A stretch of DNA of 55,133 nt from Donghicola sp041224595 (GTDB lineage Bacteria; Pseudomonadota; Alphaproteobacteria; Rhodobacterales; Rhodobacteraceae): positions 1 to 55,133 of the forward strand of contig NZ_JBGFGN010000105.1 of NCBI RefSeq assembly GCF_041224595.1, written 5' to 3'. Below the pieces are notes generated by a model. It had not been told where the DNA came from, made no database searches, and saw only the letters and a list, made by a program, of their open reading frames with translations. Both the position numbers and the translations under genes were made by a program. Within the stretch, counting starts at the first letter, position 1; the number at the start of each line of letters is the position of its first letter. Shown one piece after another: positions 8,108 through 15,330 of this stretch.

Positions 8108-9274
8108 ATGACTCATTACTACAGACTAAAGCCACAACAGCTAAAAACTCTGACCAAAGGCAGGCACTGCGACGGCCAAGGCCTTTACTTCAATGCCAGA
8201 GGCGAAGGGCGCGGCCAATGGGAATTTCGCTTTAAACTCTGGGGCGTGGAGCATTGGACAGGCCTAGGCGGTTATCCAGCGATTGGCCTTAAGGACGCTC
8301 GGGAACGCGCGGAGGCGGCTCGGAAGGCTGTCGCGAACGGAGACAATCCGATTAAAATGAAGCGGCGAGAAAAGGCGCTGCTGAACGTTGAAAACGGATC
8401 TCTCGCGGTACTCGTTGAAAAAACGCACGACTCCCTCCGAGCGGAACTCAAACACGGTGACCCAACGAACAAGTGGTCGTCTCCCCTGCGCACCCATGTT
8501 CTGCCGAAACTAGGGTCCACACCGATCATGAAAATCGATGCACATGATTTGGCCCATTGCCTGCAGGCCGCTTGGAAGAAGGCTCCAGAGTCCGGTCGCA
8601 AGTCGATGAACTGTCTACGCAAGGTTTATAAATACGCCTTCGCGCATGGCTTTGACGTGGATATCTCCGAAATCGAGAAGGCTGAGACGCTACTCGGGCC
8701 GCGTTTGAAATCACAGAAAAACATGCCCGCAATGCATTGGAGGGACGTTCCTGAATTTTACAGCAGCTTAAATGACATCTCGATTGATCACCTCGCCCTG
8801 CGTCTGTTGATCCTGACAGGGTTACGGACCGACCCGATCCGTCACTTGCAACTGGAGCAGATCGAAGGCGACGTCTGGACCGTGCCCGAAGATCACGTGA
8901 AAGGTCGCGTGGGACACGCAAAAACCTTCCGTTTGCCGCTGGGTCCAGAAGCGCTGGCTGTCATTGAACTGGCGAAGTGTCATGAGTGGGATGGCTTCCT
9001 ATTCCCCAATTCGAAAGGGAAAGCGCTAGATCGCATGGCCTTAATCAAGTTGATGAAAGGGTTCGGGATCGCAGCACGTCCCCACGGGTTCAGGTCGGCA
9101 GTGCGCACTTGGATTTCAGACACCACCGATACGGCTGAGGAAGTCGCAGAGGCCTGCATCGGGCACTTTGAGGCTAACAAGGTGGTGAAGGCCTACAAGC
9201 GCACGGACTTCTTCGAAAAACGGGTGCCGATTATGATGGAGTGGGAAAAATACGTGATCAGCGGCAAAAGTTAA
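8108..9274 (+). CDS. int: Tyrosine recombinase, P4-type integrase
   Basis: A 388-residue integrase that should catalyse island excision and integration. The N-terminal DUF4102 arm-binding domain covers about residues 1-90 (LYFNARGEGRGQWEFRF, then YPAIGLKDARERAEAARK). The catalytic domain shows Arg240 in ILTGLRTD, His326 and Arg329 in PHGFRS, His353 in IGHFE and the nucleophile Tyr363 in KAYKRTD. All catalytic residues are present, so it looks functional. GGAG precedes ATG 8108. It is the first island gene, adjacent to the candidate attL, the usual position for this class. Confidence 0.95.
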   Translation: MTHYYRLKPQQLKTLTKGRHCDGQGLYFNARGEGRGQWEFRFKLWGVEHWTGLGGYPAIGLKDARERAEAARKAVANGDNPIKMKRREKALLNVENGSLAVLVEKTHDSLRAELKHGDPTNKWSSPLRTHVLPKLGSTPIMKIDAHDLAHCLQAAWKKAPESGRKSMNCLRKVYKYAFAHGFDVDISEIEKAETLLGPRLKSQKNMPAMHWRDVPEFYSSLNDISIDHLALRLLILTGLRTDPIRHLQLEQIEGDVWTVPEDHVKGRVGHAKTFRLPLGPEALAVIELAKCHEWDGFLFPNSKGKALDRMALIKLMKGFGIAARPHGFRSAVRTWISDTTDTAEEVAEACIGHFEANKVVKAYKRTDFFEKRVPIMMEWEKYVISGKS

Positions 9275-9298
9275 AAAGTGTAAACGCCGTTTTAACGA

Positions 9299-9330
9299 TC
9301 CTCTGGTACCTATGTTTCCATAGCAGAGGA
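9299..9330 (+). promoter_or_regulatory. Hairpin covering the ribosome binding site of the AlpA-like gene
   Basis: TCCTCTG (9299-9305) pairs with CAGAGGA (9324-9330), and CTATG (9310-9314) pairs with CATAG (9319-9323), with a four-base bulge on the left and a tetraloop. The right arm contains the GAGG that serves ATG 9338. As RNA it could hide the ribosome binding site; as DNA it could be an operator. Confidence 0.6.
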
Positions 9331-9337
9331 CAACAAT

Positions 9338-9517
9338 ATGAAAGACAAATTTATCAGATGTAACCAAGTCGTAGAACTGACCGGCCAGAGCCGCTCCACA
9401 ATCTACCGGAAGATCGCGAATGACGCGTTTCCGAAGCCCATCAAGACCAGTGCGCGGGCCAGCCGCTGGCGGTTAAATGAGGTCATAGAATGGATGGAAA
9501 GCCTTCCCCGACTTTAA
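9338..9517 (+). CDS. AlpA-family excisionase-like regulator
   Basis: A 59-residue MerR-like winged-helix protein of the AlpA type. It has CNQVVELTGQSRSTIYRKI as the recognition helix-turn-helix, then FPKPIKTSARASRWRLNEV and the EWMESLPRL end. AlpA proteins beside P4-like integrases act as activators of integrase or as directionality factors; that role is inferred from family and position. ATG 9338 has GAGG at 9326-9329. It lies 63 bp after the integrase on the same strand and is followed by a terminator. Confidence 0.92.
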   Translation: MKDKFIRCNQVVELTGQSRSTIYRKIANDAFPKPIKTSARASRWRLNEVIEWMESLPRL

Positions 9518-9525
9518 ATGCCTAA

Positions 9526-9560
9526 GCAGGCCGAGTGTATATCGCTCGGCCTGTTTGCTT
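9526..9560 (+). terminator. Terminator of the integrase-AlpA unit
   Basis: CAGGCCGAG (9527-9535) and CTCGGCCTG (9545-9553) form a perfect 9-bp stem with a nine-base loop, followed by a T-rich stretch. It closes the plus-strand unit and faces the end of the convergent metallophosphoesterase gene. Confidence 0.85.
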
Positions 9561-9580
9561 TGACAGATGTACTCTGCCGA

Positions 9581-10141
9581 TCACCTCGATCTTGGCTCAA
9601 CATCATCCCAGTGCTTGTTCTTTGGCAATGTCTTGGCACGTCGGGCAATATCGTTGATTGATACCGGCATAAAATCCCAAACATCCACCCCCACATTGAC
9701 CGAGTTATTCGAGCCTTTCCAGTTGTTATGGACGTGGCCGAACAACTGCAGCGCCCCTTTGCGCGCGTGGTTCCAGGTGATCATCGGGTAATGGCAGAGG
9801 GTATTGGCAGGTCCGTTTGCGCCGTCTCGAAGTTCAACCAACTGGGACACTGACGTCCAAGGCAACTCCAGCGTCGGCGCAAGATCGTGGTTACCCACGA
9901 TCAGATGTTTCTCTGCCCCTGGAAGCTGGAGAAAAATAGCCTCCAAGTACGCAGGGTCTTTAGCCTTCGCGCCGAAGGCAAAGTCGCCCAAGATCCAGAG
10001 ATGGTCTTCCGGCCCGACAAACTTCCACATGTTTTCGATTAGGGCCGCGTCCATTTGTGCGACGGAGCCAAATGGACGCTTGCAGTGGGACAAGATGTTC
10101 TCGTGCCCAAAATGGGTATCGGCTGTGTACCAGATTTTCAT
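9581..10141 (-). CDS. Calcineurin-like metallophosphoesterase
   Basis: A 186-residue metallophosphoesterase with the ordered metal motifs: DTHFGH at residues 8-13, GDFAFG near 47, GNHD near 80 and GHVHNNW near 130. The DTHFGHENI and WILGDFAFG patterns are typical of a phage and mobile-element subfamily of small phosphoesterases whose substrate (nucleotide, cyclic nucleotide or nucleic acid end) is unknown. ATG 10141 is chosen because the protein then starts one strand before the first motif. An upstream palindrome, shared with the Xre gene region, suggests regulation by the island regulator. Confidence 0.88.
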   Translation of the reverse strand: MKIWYTADTHFGHENILSHCKRPFGSVAQMDAALIENMWKFVGPEDHLWILGDFAFGAKAKDPAYLEAIFLQLPGAEKHLIVGNHDLAPTLELPWTSVSQLVELRDGANGPANTLCHYPMITWNHARKGALQLFGHVHNNWKGSNNSVNVGVDVWDFMPVSINDIARRAKTLPKNKHWDDVEPRSR

Positions 10142-10471
10142 ATATTCAGCCCGTCCTCGGCAAAACAATGCCTTACTGCCAAAATAGGAGTATTGGAGCA
10201 AGAAGAAAAATCGGCGCTCCGCGGTCATTCACCAAATTGGCTATCGCTGTGTCGCAGCTTCCCAGAACCGATTCTTCACGGGATCGCGTAGCATCATCCA
10301 GTAATTAGAAGTCCGCAGTGCGAGAAGCAACTGAAATTAGTGCAGGGGCTAAGAGCCAGACTCAACGAGTGTTTGACGGCCAATGCCCTGGTGCCACGAC
10401 GGTTGACACGCTTAGCAAAATACTGTGACTCGGCGGCGCAAGCCGAAATGCTATAAAAGGGGTTCTTTATT
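10142..10471. other. Non-coding stretch upstream of two divergent genes
   Basis: About 330 bp without a convincing gene, between the divergent metallophosphoesterase and the small membrane protein. It holds the first copy of the palindromic operator at 10174-10192. Short frames here have unlikely composition. Confidence 0.6.
10174..10192. promoter_or_regulatory. Palindromic operator, copy 1
   Basis: TACTGCCAAAATAGGAGTA, a dyad of the form TACTCC-N7-GGAGTA with one mismatch in the left arm. It sits 33 bp upstream of the metallophosphoesterase start. A second copy lies at 14850-14868 beside the Xre gene; 17 of 19 positions are identical. Confidence 0.65.
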
Positions 10472-10849
10472 TTGTGGGAATGGATTGCGTCAGCTATTGA
10501 TAAGATTTCCGCCTTCATGCCTGGCAAATATACAGGGATAGGGATTAGTTTGCTCTTGATTGGGATAACATGGAAATTTAGCGATGCTCCCTACGCTAAC
10601 TGGGTAGCTCTTGGCACGGCATTACTTTCCCTTGATGCGTTTGTCAGAAGTATTGGCGCTCCATGGGCGGTTGGAGTTGTTCTTTCATTATGGGTATCAT
10701 TTCTAACCGCTCCGGCATTTTTCCGAGCAGTTTCTGCATCATTTGCTATTGAGGACACAAATAAATGCGTCGCATCTTGGTCAGAAAATACTGACCAAGA
10801 TCCAGGAAACTGCAAAGATAGCCTCAAGCTCTGGCTCAAAGGGAACTAA
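10472..10849 (+). CDS. Small membrane protein of unknown function
   Basis: A 125-residue protein with two or three hydrophobic helices (GIGISLLLIGITWKF, WVALGTALLSL and WAVGVVLSLWVSFLTAPAFF) and a polar Cys-containing tail (CVASWSENTDQDPGNC). The start is TTG 10472 with a G-rich element ahead; no ATG gives a better frame. Base composition is AT-richer than the chromosome. No family is recognised. Small membrane proteins are frequent effectors in island defence loci, but nothing here proves such a role. Confidence 0.65.
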   Translation: MWEWIASAIDKISAFMPGKYTGIGISLLLIGITWKFSDAPYANWVALGTALLSLDAFVRSIGAPWAVGVVLSLWVSFLTAPAFFRAVSASFAIEDTNKCVASWSENTDQDPGNCKDSLKLWLKGN

Positions 10850-11428
10850 GCTTTCCACTCAAAAATTATTCCCTTAATTTCCGCATTTCGGGCCCCTTGC
10901 AGCCATTTGCGGATCCGCTCTATCCAAGGCGTTTGCTCGCACTGCGTCGGCACTCATCGGCCGAGGCCGTGTGAATACTCGATCGGCTCTGGGTGGTTCC
11001 GGAATAGTGTTCGCCCACTGGCAGTTCTGAGAAGTTTTGTTCCGATGTTGGCGACCACAAGCAGCTTGACAAGGAAAGCTTCCTTCACCATCTTAGAAAA
11101 TCCGAGTTTTCACACAGCCTCTGCCCAGAGCGGCCTTTCGAATTAGCGCCGCGCTACCCCTCCGCATTTGCCAGACCCAACGTTCGTTAGGTGCGCAGCA
11201 ATTTTGACCAACGGTAGTCATAAAGCGGAACTTTATCTGGACCGCCCGACGCCGCTCACCTGCTGAAGGAGTAGGCCCGTGGCGTTCACCACCTCACGCT
11301 TTTTCGCCGTGGTTAGCTCAGCGAATGCACACTTTTATTTCGAACATCTGGTGGTCACGAGAACACAAGGCGCTAGACTAACTCATACAAATGGCTAGAC
11401 TGCAACAAGCGCTATTCTGGGGATAAAA
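10850..11428. other. Stretch of about 580 bp without a recognisable gene
   Basis: No frame with plausible protein composition is seen. A 79-codon frame at 10907-11146 has no ribosome binding site and no recognisable motif. The region precedes the three-gene nuclease-kinase operon and must hold its promoter. Its patchwork look suggests decayed remnants. Confidence 0.5.
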
Positions 11429-12154
11429 TTGCTTTATTTTGAACAACTTACAGCATCAAATCCCACTGAAATATCGGTTTTTCGGCCACTCAAAGTTGGC
11501 CCTGAAGCAGTTCTGCAAGCTTCTGTAGAGAAAGATATCGCCAAGTTACTGCCCCTGGCTGAATTCTCCTGGACGGGAAGCACTGTTCCGGTTGGAGCGG
11601 GCGTACCAGATTTACTACGGGCAAGTGTGCGGCCCGAAGTTATAAGCATAGCTGATGCGGACAGCATAACCATTGCGATTCTAGGATACTTGCGCGCGGC
11701 TCGGCGTGCTCGAGGAGAGACAATCGCGGAACGTCTGGGTTTGAACGAAAAGACTACGCTCAACAAACTAGAAAAGCTGCGAGGGCAAGGCGTGATCGAG
11801 CAAATTCAAAAGAATTTTAGCTTAGCTCAACCATGGCAGAGCATCTTGGGTGATGTTTCGGCCGTCGAGGTGAAAGTTTCTGATTGGAGGAAAGCTGTTG
11901 CGCAAGCCTCACGGAATCGCATTTTCGCACACCGGTCCTTTGTAGCTCTACCTGAAAGTGTTGCCAAACGCGTTAAGGACGAATTATCTTTCTCGTCACT
12001 GGGTTTAGGGCTGATTTCCATCGACGACAATGGCGTAAGTCGCGTCATGAAGCGAGCAAGAAAGTCATCTCCCAAGGCTTGGGCATACTATTATACTGTG
12101 GCAGCGAGAGCGGCAGGAGATTTGAAGAATTCAATCAAAAGTGTTTCAGGTTAG
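11429..12154 (+). CDS. PD-(D/E)XK nuclease-like protein with inserted winged helix
   Basis: A 241-residue protein, first of a three-gene overlapping operon. Seen: an acidic helix with Glu34, then GVPDLL (Pro60-Asp61), then E147-V-K149 (VEVKVSDW) followed by AQASRNRIFAHRSFVALP with Gln159. This order is that of the PD-(D/E)XK nuclease core. Between the PD and EVK motifs lies a winged helix-turn-helix (about 80-125: GETIAERLGLNEKTTLNKL, then LRGQGVIE). Inferred: a DNA-recognising nuclease or a catalytically altered sensor. The start is TTG 11429 with GGGGAT upstream. The end overlaps the kinase start by 14 bp. I know no named system with this architecture. Confidence 0.75.
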   Translation: MLYFEQLTASNPTEISVFRPLKVGPEAVLQASVEKDIAKLLPLAEFSWTGSTVPVGAGVPDLLRASVRPEVISIADADSITIAILGYLRAARRARGETIAERLGLNEKTTLNKLEKLRGQGVIEQIQKNFSLAQPWQSILGDVSAVEVKVSDWRKAVAQASRNRIFAHRSFVALPESVAKRVKDELSFSSLGLGLISIDDNGVSRVMKRARKSSPKAWAYYYTVAARAAGDLKNSIKSVSG

Positions 12155-12992
12155 TATCGACGACGCTAGTAAACAGCACCCAGACTATTATTTCGTATCC
12201 GCGCTGACGCCAAGCGCTCAAAAGGCGGCTTTCCACGTCAAACGAAATGGTGATGATTTTTGCCTAAAAATCATTGCGCCAACGCAATCTCTGGAAAGAG
12301 TTCAGCGTGAAGTTTTGGCGATGCAGACCCTCGACCATCCCAACGTAGCCAAAGTAGTTGAATACGAGTACAGCGCACGCGGCGGTGAAACACGGCACTA
12401 TCTAGTAGAAGAGTTTGTGGCCGGGACCGATCTTTCGCATTACCTGGCGGCTCGAGGAAAGCTGAGTCTGCAGCAGATCAAAGAAATATTTGTTCCGCTA
12501 TGCGACGGTCTAAATGCACTGGCAGAAAATAATATTGTCCACAGGGATCTAAAACCCAGCAATGTCAGGGTCGATTCTTCAGGAAAACCGGTGATTATTG
12601 ACTTTGGCCTTGCACGACTCCTAGACATGGAAAGCCTCACCGCAACCGTTGAGGGTGCGATGCTGGGAACTCCGAAATATTTTGCCCCAGAACAACTCCG
12701 TGGTACGAAGCGTGATATTGATCCTCGTACTGATCTTTATGCTCTAGGCGTCATTCTTTACGAGGCAGCAGTTGGGAAGCATCCATCACTGACCAATAGC
12801 CCAAAGACATTTGACGAATTAGACGAAGCCATTTGTACTTCGGAGGATTTCAAATCCGACCCTGACTATATGGATCTTGACCCAACGCTAAAGCTTGTCC
12901 TGCAACGATTGTTAGAAAAAGAAAGAGGTCGCCGACCAGCAAGTGCAGCTATGGTCGGAACCATTCTAAATGGTTTGGGGGGGCAGCAATGA
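12141..12992 (+). CDS. Serine/threonine protein kinase (Hanks-type, no glycine-rich loop)
   Basis: A 283-residue cytoplasmic kinase with a kinase domain only and no membrane helix. Seen: Lys43 in FCLKII, Glu57 in VQREVLAM, HRDLKPSN (134-141, catalytic Asp136), DFG at 154-156, FAPEQL (APE at 182-184), and Asp198 in RTDLYALG. The ATP-lid GxGxxG is missing: the region reads SALTPSAQKAAFHV. Catalysis is still likely because all acid and lysine residues remain. The start is GTG 12141, overlapping the nuclease-like gene by 14 bp, and the stop overlaps the next gene as ATGA. Kinases in bacterial defence (PglW, Stk2) signal by phosphorylating partners; here the partners would be the operon neighbours. 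That role is inference. Confidence 0.9.
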   Translation: MFQVSIDDASKQHPDYYFVSALTPSAQKAAFHVKRNGDDFCLKIIAPTQSLERVQREVLAMQTLDHPNVAKVVEYEYSARGGETRHYLVEEFVAGTDLSHYLAARGKLSLQQIKEIFVPLCDGLNALAENNIVHRDLKPSNVRVDSSGKPVIIDFGLARLLDMESLTATVEGAMLGTPKYFAPEQLRGTKRDIDPRTDLYALGVILYEAAVGKHPSLTNSPKTFDELDEAICTSEDFKSDPDYMDLDPTLKLVLQRLLEKERGRRPASAAMVGTILNGLGGQQ

Positions 12993-14194
12993 GACGCGGA
13001 GCCTGGCATCAATGTGGTGCTAATAATCAGAAATTCATTCTCGAAATGCTCCAAAATGGAACAGGTGTAGGTGCAATACTTAGCCCGAAAGACTTAGCAT
13101 ACGAGAAGGCACAAGAATACGCGGGCCAATATAAGGACGCTGGCGCGGACGTTCTCCTCGATCCTCAATTCTACGAACCCGACTTTGCGAATGACAGGCT
13201 CTCAAGCTATCCAATCGCACAGTTTCGGCAGTCGATCGCATCTCTGGGAGCGCTTTCAGCACCCTCGTTTGCAAGTCTCACAGCTGCTCTACTTGGTGAA
13301 AATCAAGCACTCGGCTCTAGCGCGGTTATTGCACCAGCGATACCGTACGAGGCAGCTCGGCCAGATATCGCTCAGCTGAATGCTCGTCTGTTTGCTGCTG
13401 CTAAAGCTGCGGGTGACTCGCTAGGCATTCCGACCTATGCAACCATCGTCATCGGCGGTAGCGTAACCACAGCCCAAGTCGCGCAATCAATCTTATCCCA
13501 AGCCACGGGGCTCAATGCTGACGGTTGGTACTACGCTGTAGAGTTTGACAGCGCTGAGCGTCTTCCAACAGATGTCGAAGCGGTATTCCGTTACTGTTCG
13601 GCGGGCTTGACTCTCGCTTGCACGGGCAAGCCAGTCCTTCACGCATACGCAGGCCCATTGGCCGGACTTGCTTTCGGTTCTGGCGCGAGAGCCGCTGCTA
13701 TTGGCTTTTGGCAAAACCTTTGGGGCTTTACACGATCTCGCTTCCAGCCATCGACAGGGCAAGGTGGTGGTGGAGATGCGCCGCCTCGCTTCTTTTCTAC
13801 TCCGCTTTGGGGCACAATCGTGTACCCAGATGAATTGCTTCAACTGCCACCTGCGCTACAGAGCACTATTCTGCTACACTCGCCGTACTCAGGAGCTGTT
13901 TCAACAGTGACCGCCACTGCCTGGCAGAAATGGGATTCCTATCGGCACATGGTTCACCAAATAATTACGTATGTCAGCCCACTTGCTGCGTCTGCAGATG
14001 CACGCCAAGCAATGCAAGTTGTCGTATCAGATCTTGCTAGTGCCAATGCGCTTCACACCCAAGTCCACAATGCAGGTTTGTTACTTCGCGACGGAAGCAA
14101 CTCGTATCAACCTGCGTGGGCATCGGCGGGAACGAGAATGATAGCAGATATGTCGGGAGACTATCAGTGGCTTCAGTTGCAAGGTGGGCCGTGA
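12989..14194 (+). CDS. Probable TIM-barrel protein of the nuclease-kinase operon
   Basis: A 401-residue protein of no family I can name. It begins with a strand-helix pattern (GVGAILSPKDLAYEKAQEYA, then AGADVLLDPQFYEPDF). Repeated strands follow at SAVIAPAIPYE, TYATIVIGGSV, GWYYAVEFD and PVLHAYAGPLAGLAFGSG. This periodicity looks like a beta/alpha barrel, perhaps related to tRNA-guanine transglycosylase-like folds, a weak guess. A low-complexity GQGGGGDAPPRF linker precedes an alpha-helical end. No signal peptide or membrane segment. Start ATG overlaps the kinase stop by four bases, so the three products are probably made in fixed ratio and may form a complex. Confidence 0.8.
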   Translation: MRRGAWHQCGANNQKFILEMLQNGTGVGAILSPKDLAYEKAQEYAGQYKDAGADVLLDPQFYEPDFANDRLSSYPIAQFRQSIASLGALSAPSFASLTAALLGENQALGSSAVIAPAIPYEAARPDIAQLNARLFAAAKAAGDSLGIPTYATIVIGGSVTTAQVAQSILSQATGLNADGWYYAVEFDSAERLPTDVEAVFRYCSAGLTLACTGKPVLHAYAGPLAGLAFGSGARAAAIGFWQNLWGFTRSRFQPSTGQGGGGDAPPRFFSTPLWGTIVYPDELLQLPPALQSTILLHSPYSGAVSTVTATAWQKWDSYRHMVHQIITYVSPLAASADARQAMQVVVSDLASANALHTQVHNAGLLLRDGSNSYQPAWASAGTRMIADMSGDYQWLQLQGGP

Positions 14195-14567
14195 GCGGAC
14201 GGTAGATACCTTGAGGATGATTGCACTTGATTGCCGACACAGCAACCTTCGATATCATACACGCTGCCGACCGGAGAACATCTACTTTTCCATCTCACCG
14301 CACCCTATTAGAAGCGAGCCCCGATCATCGTAACCACGATCTCGACTTCGGGAATTAGCCTAACAGACCAGCGCTTGTAGAGTTTTCGCTGCCATGCTGC
14401 ATCGCCGCATGTCGATTTATTACCCATGTGCTATTCGCTGCGGATGCAACGGAGTTTTCTCCGAGAAGCATCGTATGAGCAGTTTTTCCTACACAAACTA
14501 TTTTTTGTGTAGGAAACGGGCGCTTGCCTTGTTGCGGATGGCCGCCCTTTAAGATCGAAGCCGTTTC
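14195..14567. other. Non-coding stretch between the kinase operon and the Xre gene
   Basis: About 370 bp between two convergent units. No gene is seen. It contains the perfect inverted repeat at 14485-14516. Confidence 0.6.
14485..14516. terminator. Perfect 13-bp inverted repeat, likely bidirectional terminator
   Basis: TTTCCTACACAAA and TTTGTGTAGGAAA are exact inverted copies around a six-base loop between convergent genes. The stem is AT-rich and lacks a clean T-run on either side, so a protein-binding site is possible instead. Confidence 0.5.
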
Positions 14568-14801
14568 TCAGTCCAAATATGGCTGCAACAAGCCGAGCGG
14601 TTCGTCGGACAACTCCTTAGCCCACGAGCAAAACTCCAGCACGTCCAGACGGCGTTCACAGAGTTCGACCTTCGCGACATAGGATGGAGGCTTTCCCAGT
14701 ATCGCAGCTAATTGCGCCTGCGAAAGGCCCTTCGCTTTGCGCGCTGCGACCAGTGACTTGATCAGGTCGCGGTGCGCCTGCGTGTGGAGGGTGCCAGCCA
14801 T
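14568..14801 (-). CDS. Xre-family helix-turn-helix regulator
   Basis: A 77-residue Cro/C1-type repressor. The HTH_3 domain reads DLIKSLVAARKAKGLSQAQLA, then ILGKPPSYVAKVELCERRLDVLEF, and nearly fills the protein. Start ATG 14801 (MAGTLHTQAH) is family-like but has no clear ribosome binding site; a longer frame to 14858 is possible. It is divergent from the 14874 gene, with the palindromic operator in the gap, so autoregulation is likely. The same palindrome before the metallophosphoesterase gene suggests it controls that too. Confidence 0.88.
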   Translation of the reverse strand: MAGTLHTQAHRDLIKSLVAARKAKGLSQAQLAAILGKPPSYVAKVELCERRLDVLEFCSWAKELSDEPLGLLQPYLD

Positions 14802-14849
14802 GGAGGGGTCCGTTTGGTGTCGACACACCCTCCTACGCTCGATAATCAT

Positions 14850-14868
14850 TACTCCCAAAATAGGAGTG
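14850..14868. promoter_or_regulatory. Palindromic operator, copy 2
   Basis: TACTCCCAAAATAGGAGTG, the same dyad as at 10174-10192, with the mismatch in the other arm. Its right arm supplies the AGGAG ribosome binding site of the gene starting at 14874, so a bound repressor would cover that start region. Confidence 0.68.
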
Positions 14869-14873
14869 ATTCG

Positions 14874-15299
14874 ATGCCCGATCCTGACTCGACCTTTGTG
14901 GCGGATACCCGCATTTGCATGCCCGGCGGCTTTGCCCTTTTCATACTTCGCTGCCGTGGCAGTGCCCCGCTCGAAGATATCGAGATGCTGCTGTCCCTTG
15001 GCCTCATAGCCCGGATACCCGTTGGACCTTTCCAGATCACGCAGAAAGGGCGGGATCTAACGGATCCTCATCCCATGGGCATGAACGAAGGCAGCATTCT
15101 ATCCATGTCGTGCATTCTCCACATGCAGGGCATTGGCCCCTTGGAAGTTATGCGCAATCGCGCTGAAAGCGTCATCACGCCCGACAGCTTTCTCCCCGAC
15201 GCCTACATCTGCAAGTTCCAAAGTCGGCTCGCCGAGCTAAGGCAGAATGGGCTGACCCGCTACAAATGCGATGGTCCTTCGGCGTTCAGATCTGAGTAG
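14874..15299 (+). CDS. Uncharacterised island protein
   Basis: A 141-residue soluble protein starting MPDPDSTFVADTRICMPGGF. AGGAG at 14862-14866 decides ATG 14874. It has two hydrophobic strands (GGFALFILRC and IEMLLSLGLIARI) and the phrase VGPFQITQKGRDL, which resembles a winged-helix wing (ITxKG), so a small DNA-binding or regulatory protein is possible. It is divergent from the Xre gene and convergent with mobA, 31 bp from its stop. No family is recognised. Confidence 0.7.
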   Translation: MPDPDSTFVADTRICMPGGFALFILRCRGSAPLEDIEMLLSLGLIARIPVGPFQITQKGRDLTDPHPMGMNEGSILSMSCILHMQGIGPLEVMRNRAESVITPDSFLPDAYICKFQSRLAELRQNGLTRYKCDGPSAFRSE

Positions 15300-15330
15300 C
15301 TCCCTTATGCCCTGACAACGCTTGGAGTGA

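Noticed and set aside
10907..11146. A 79-codon frame before the nuclease-kinase operon
   Set aside because: No start signal and no recognisable pattern; could be debris.
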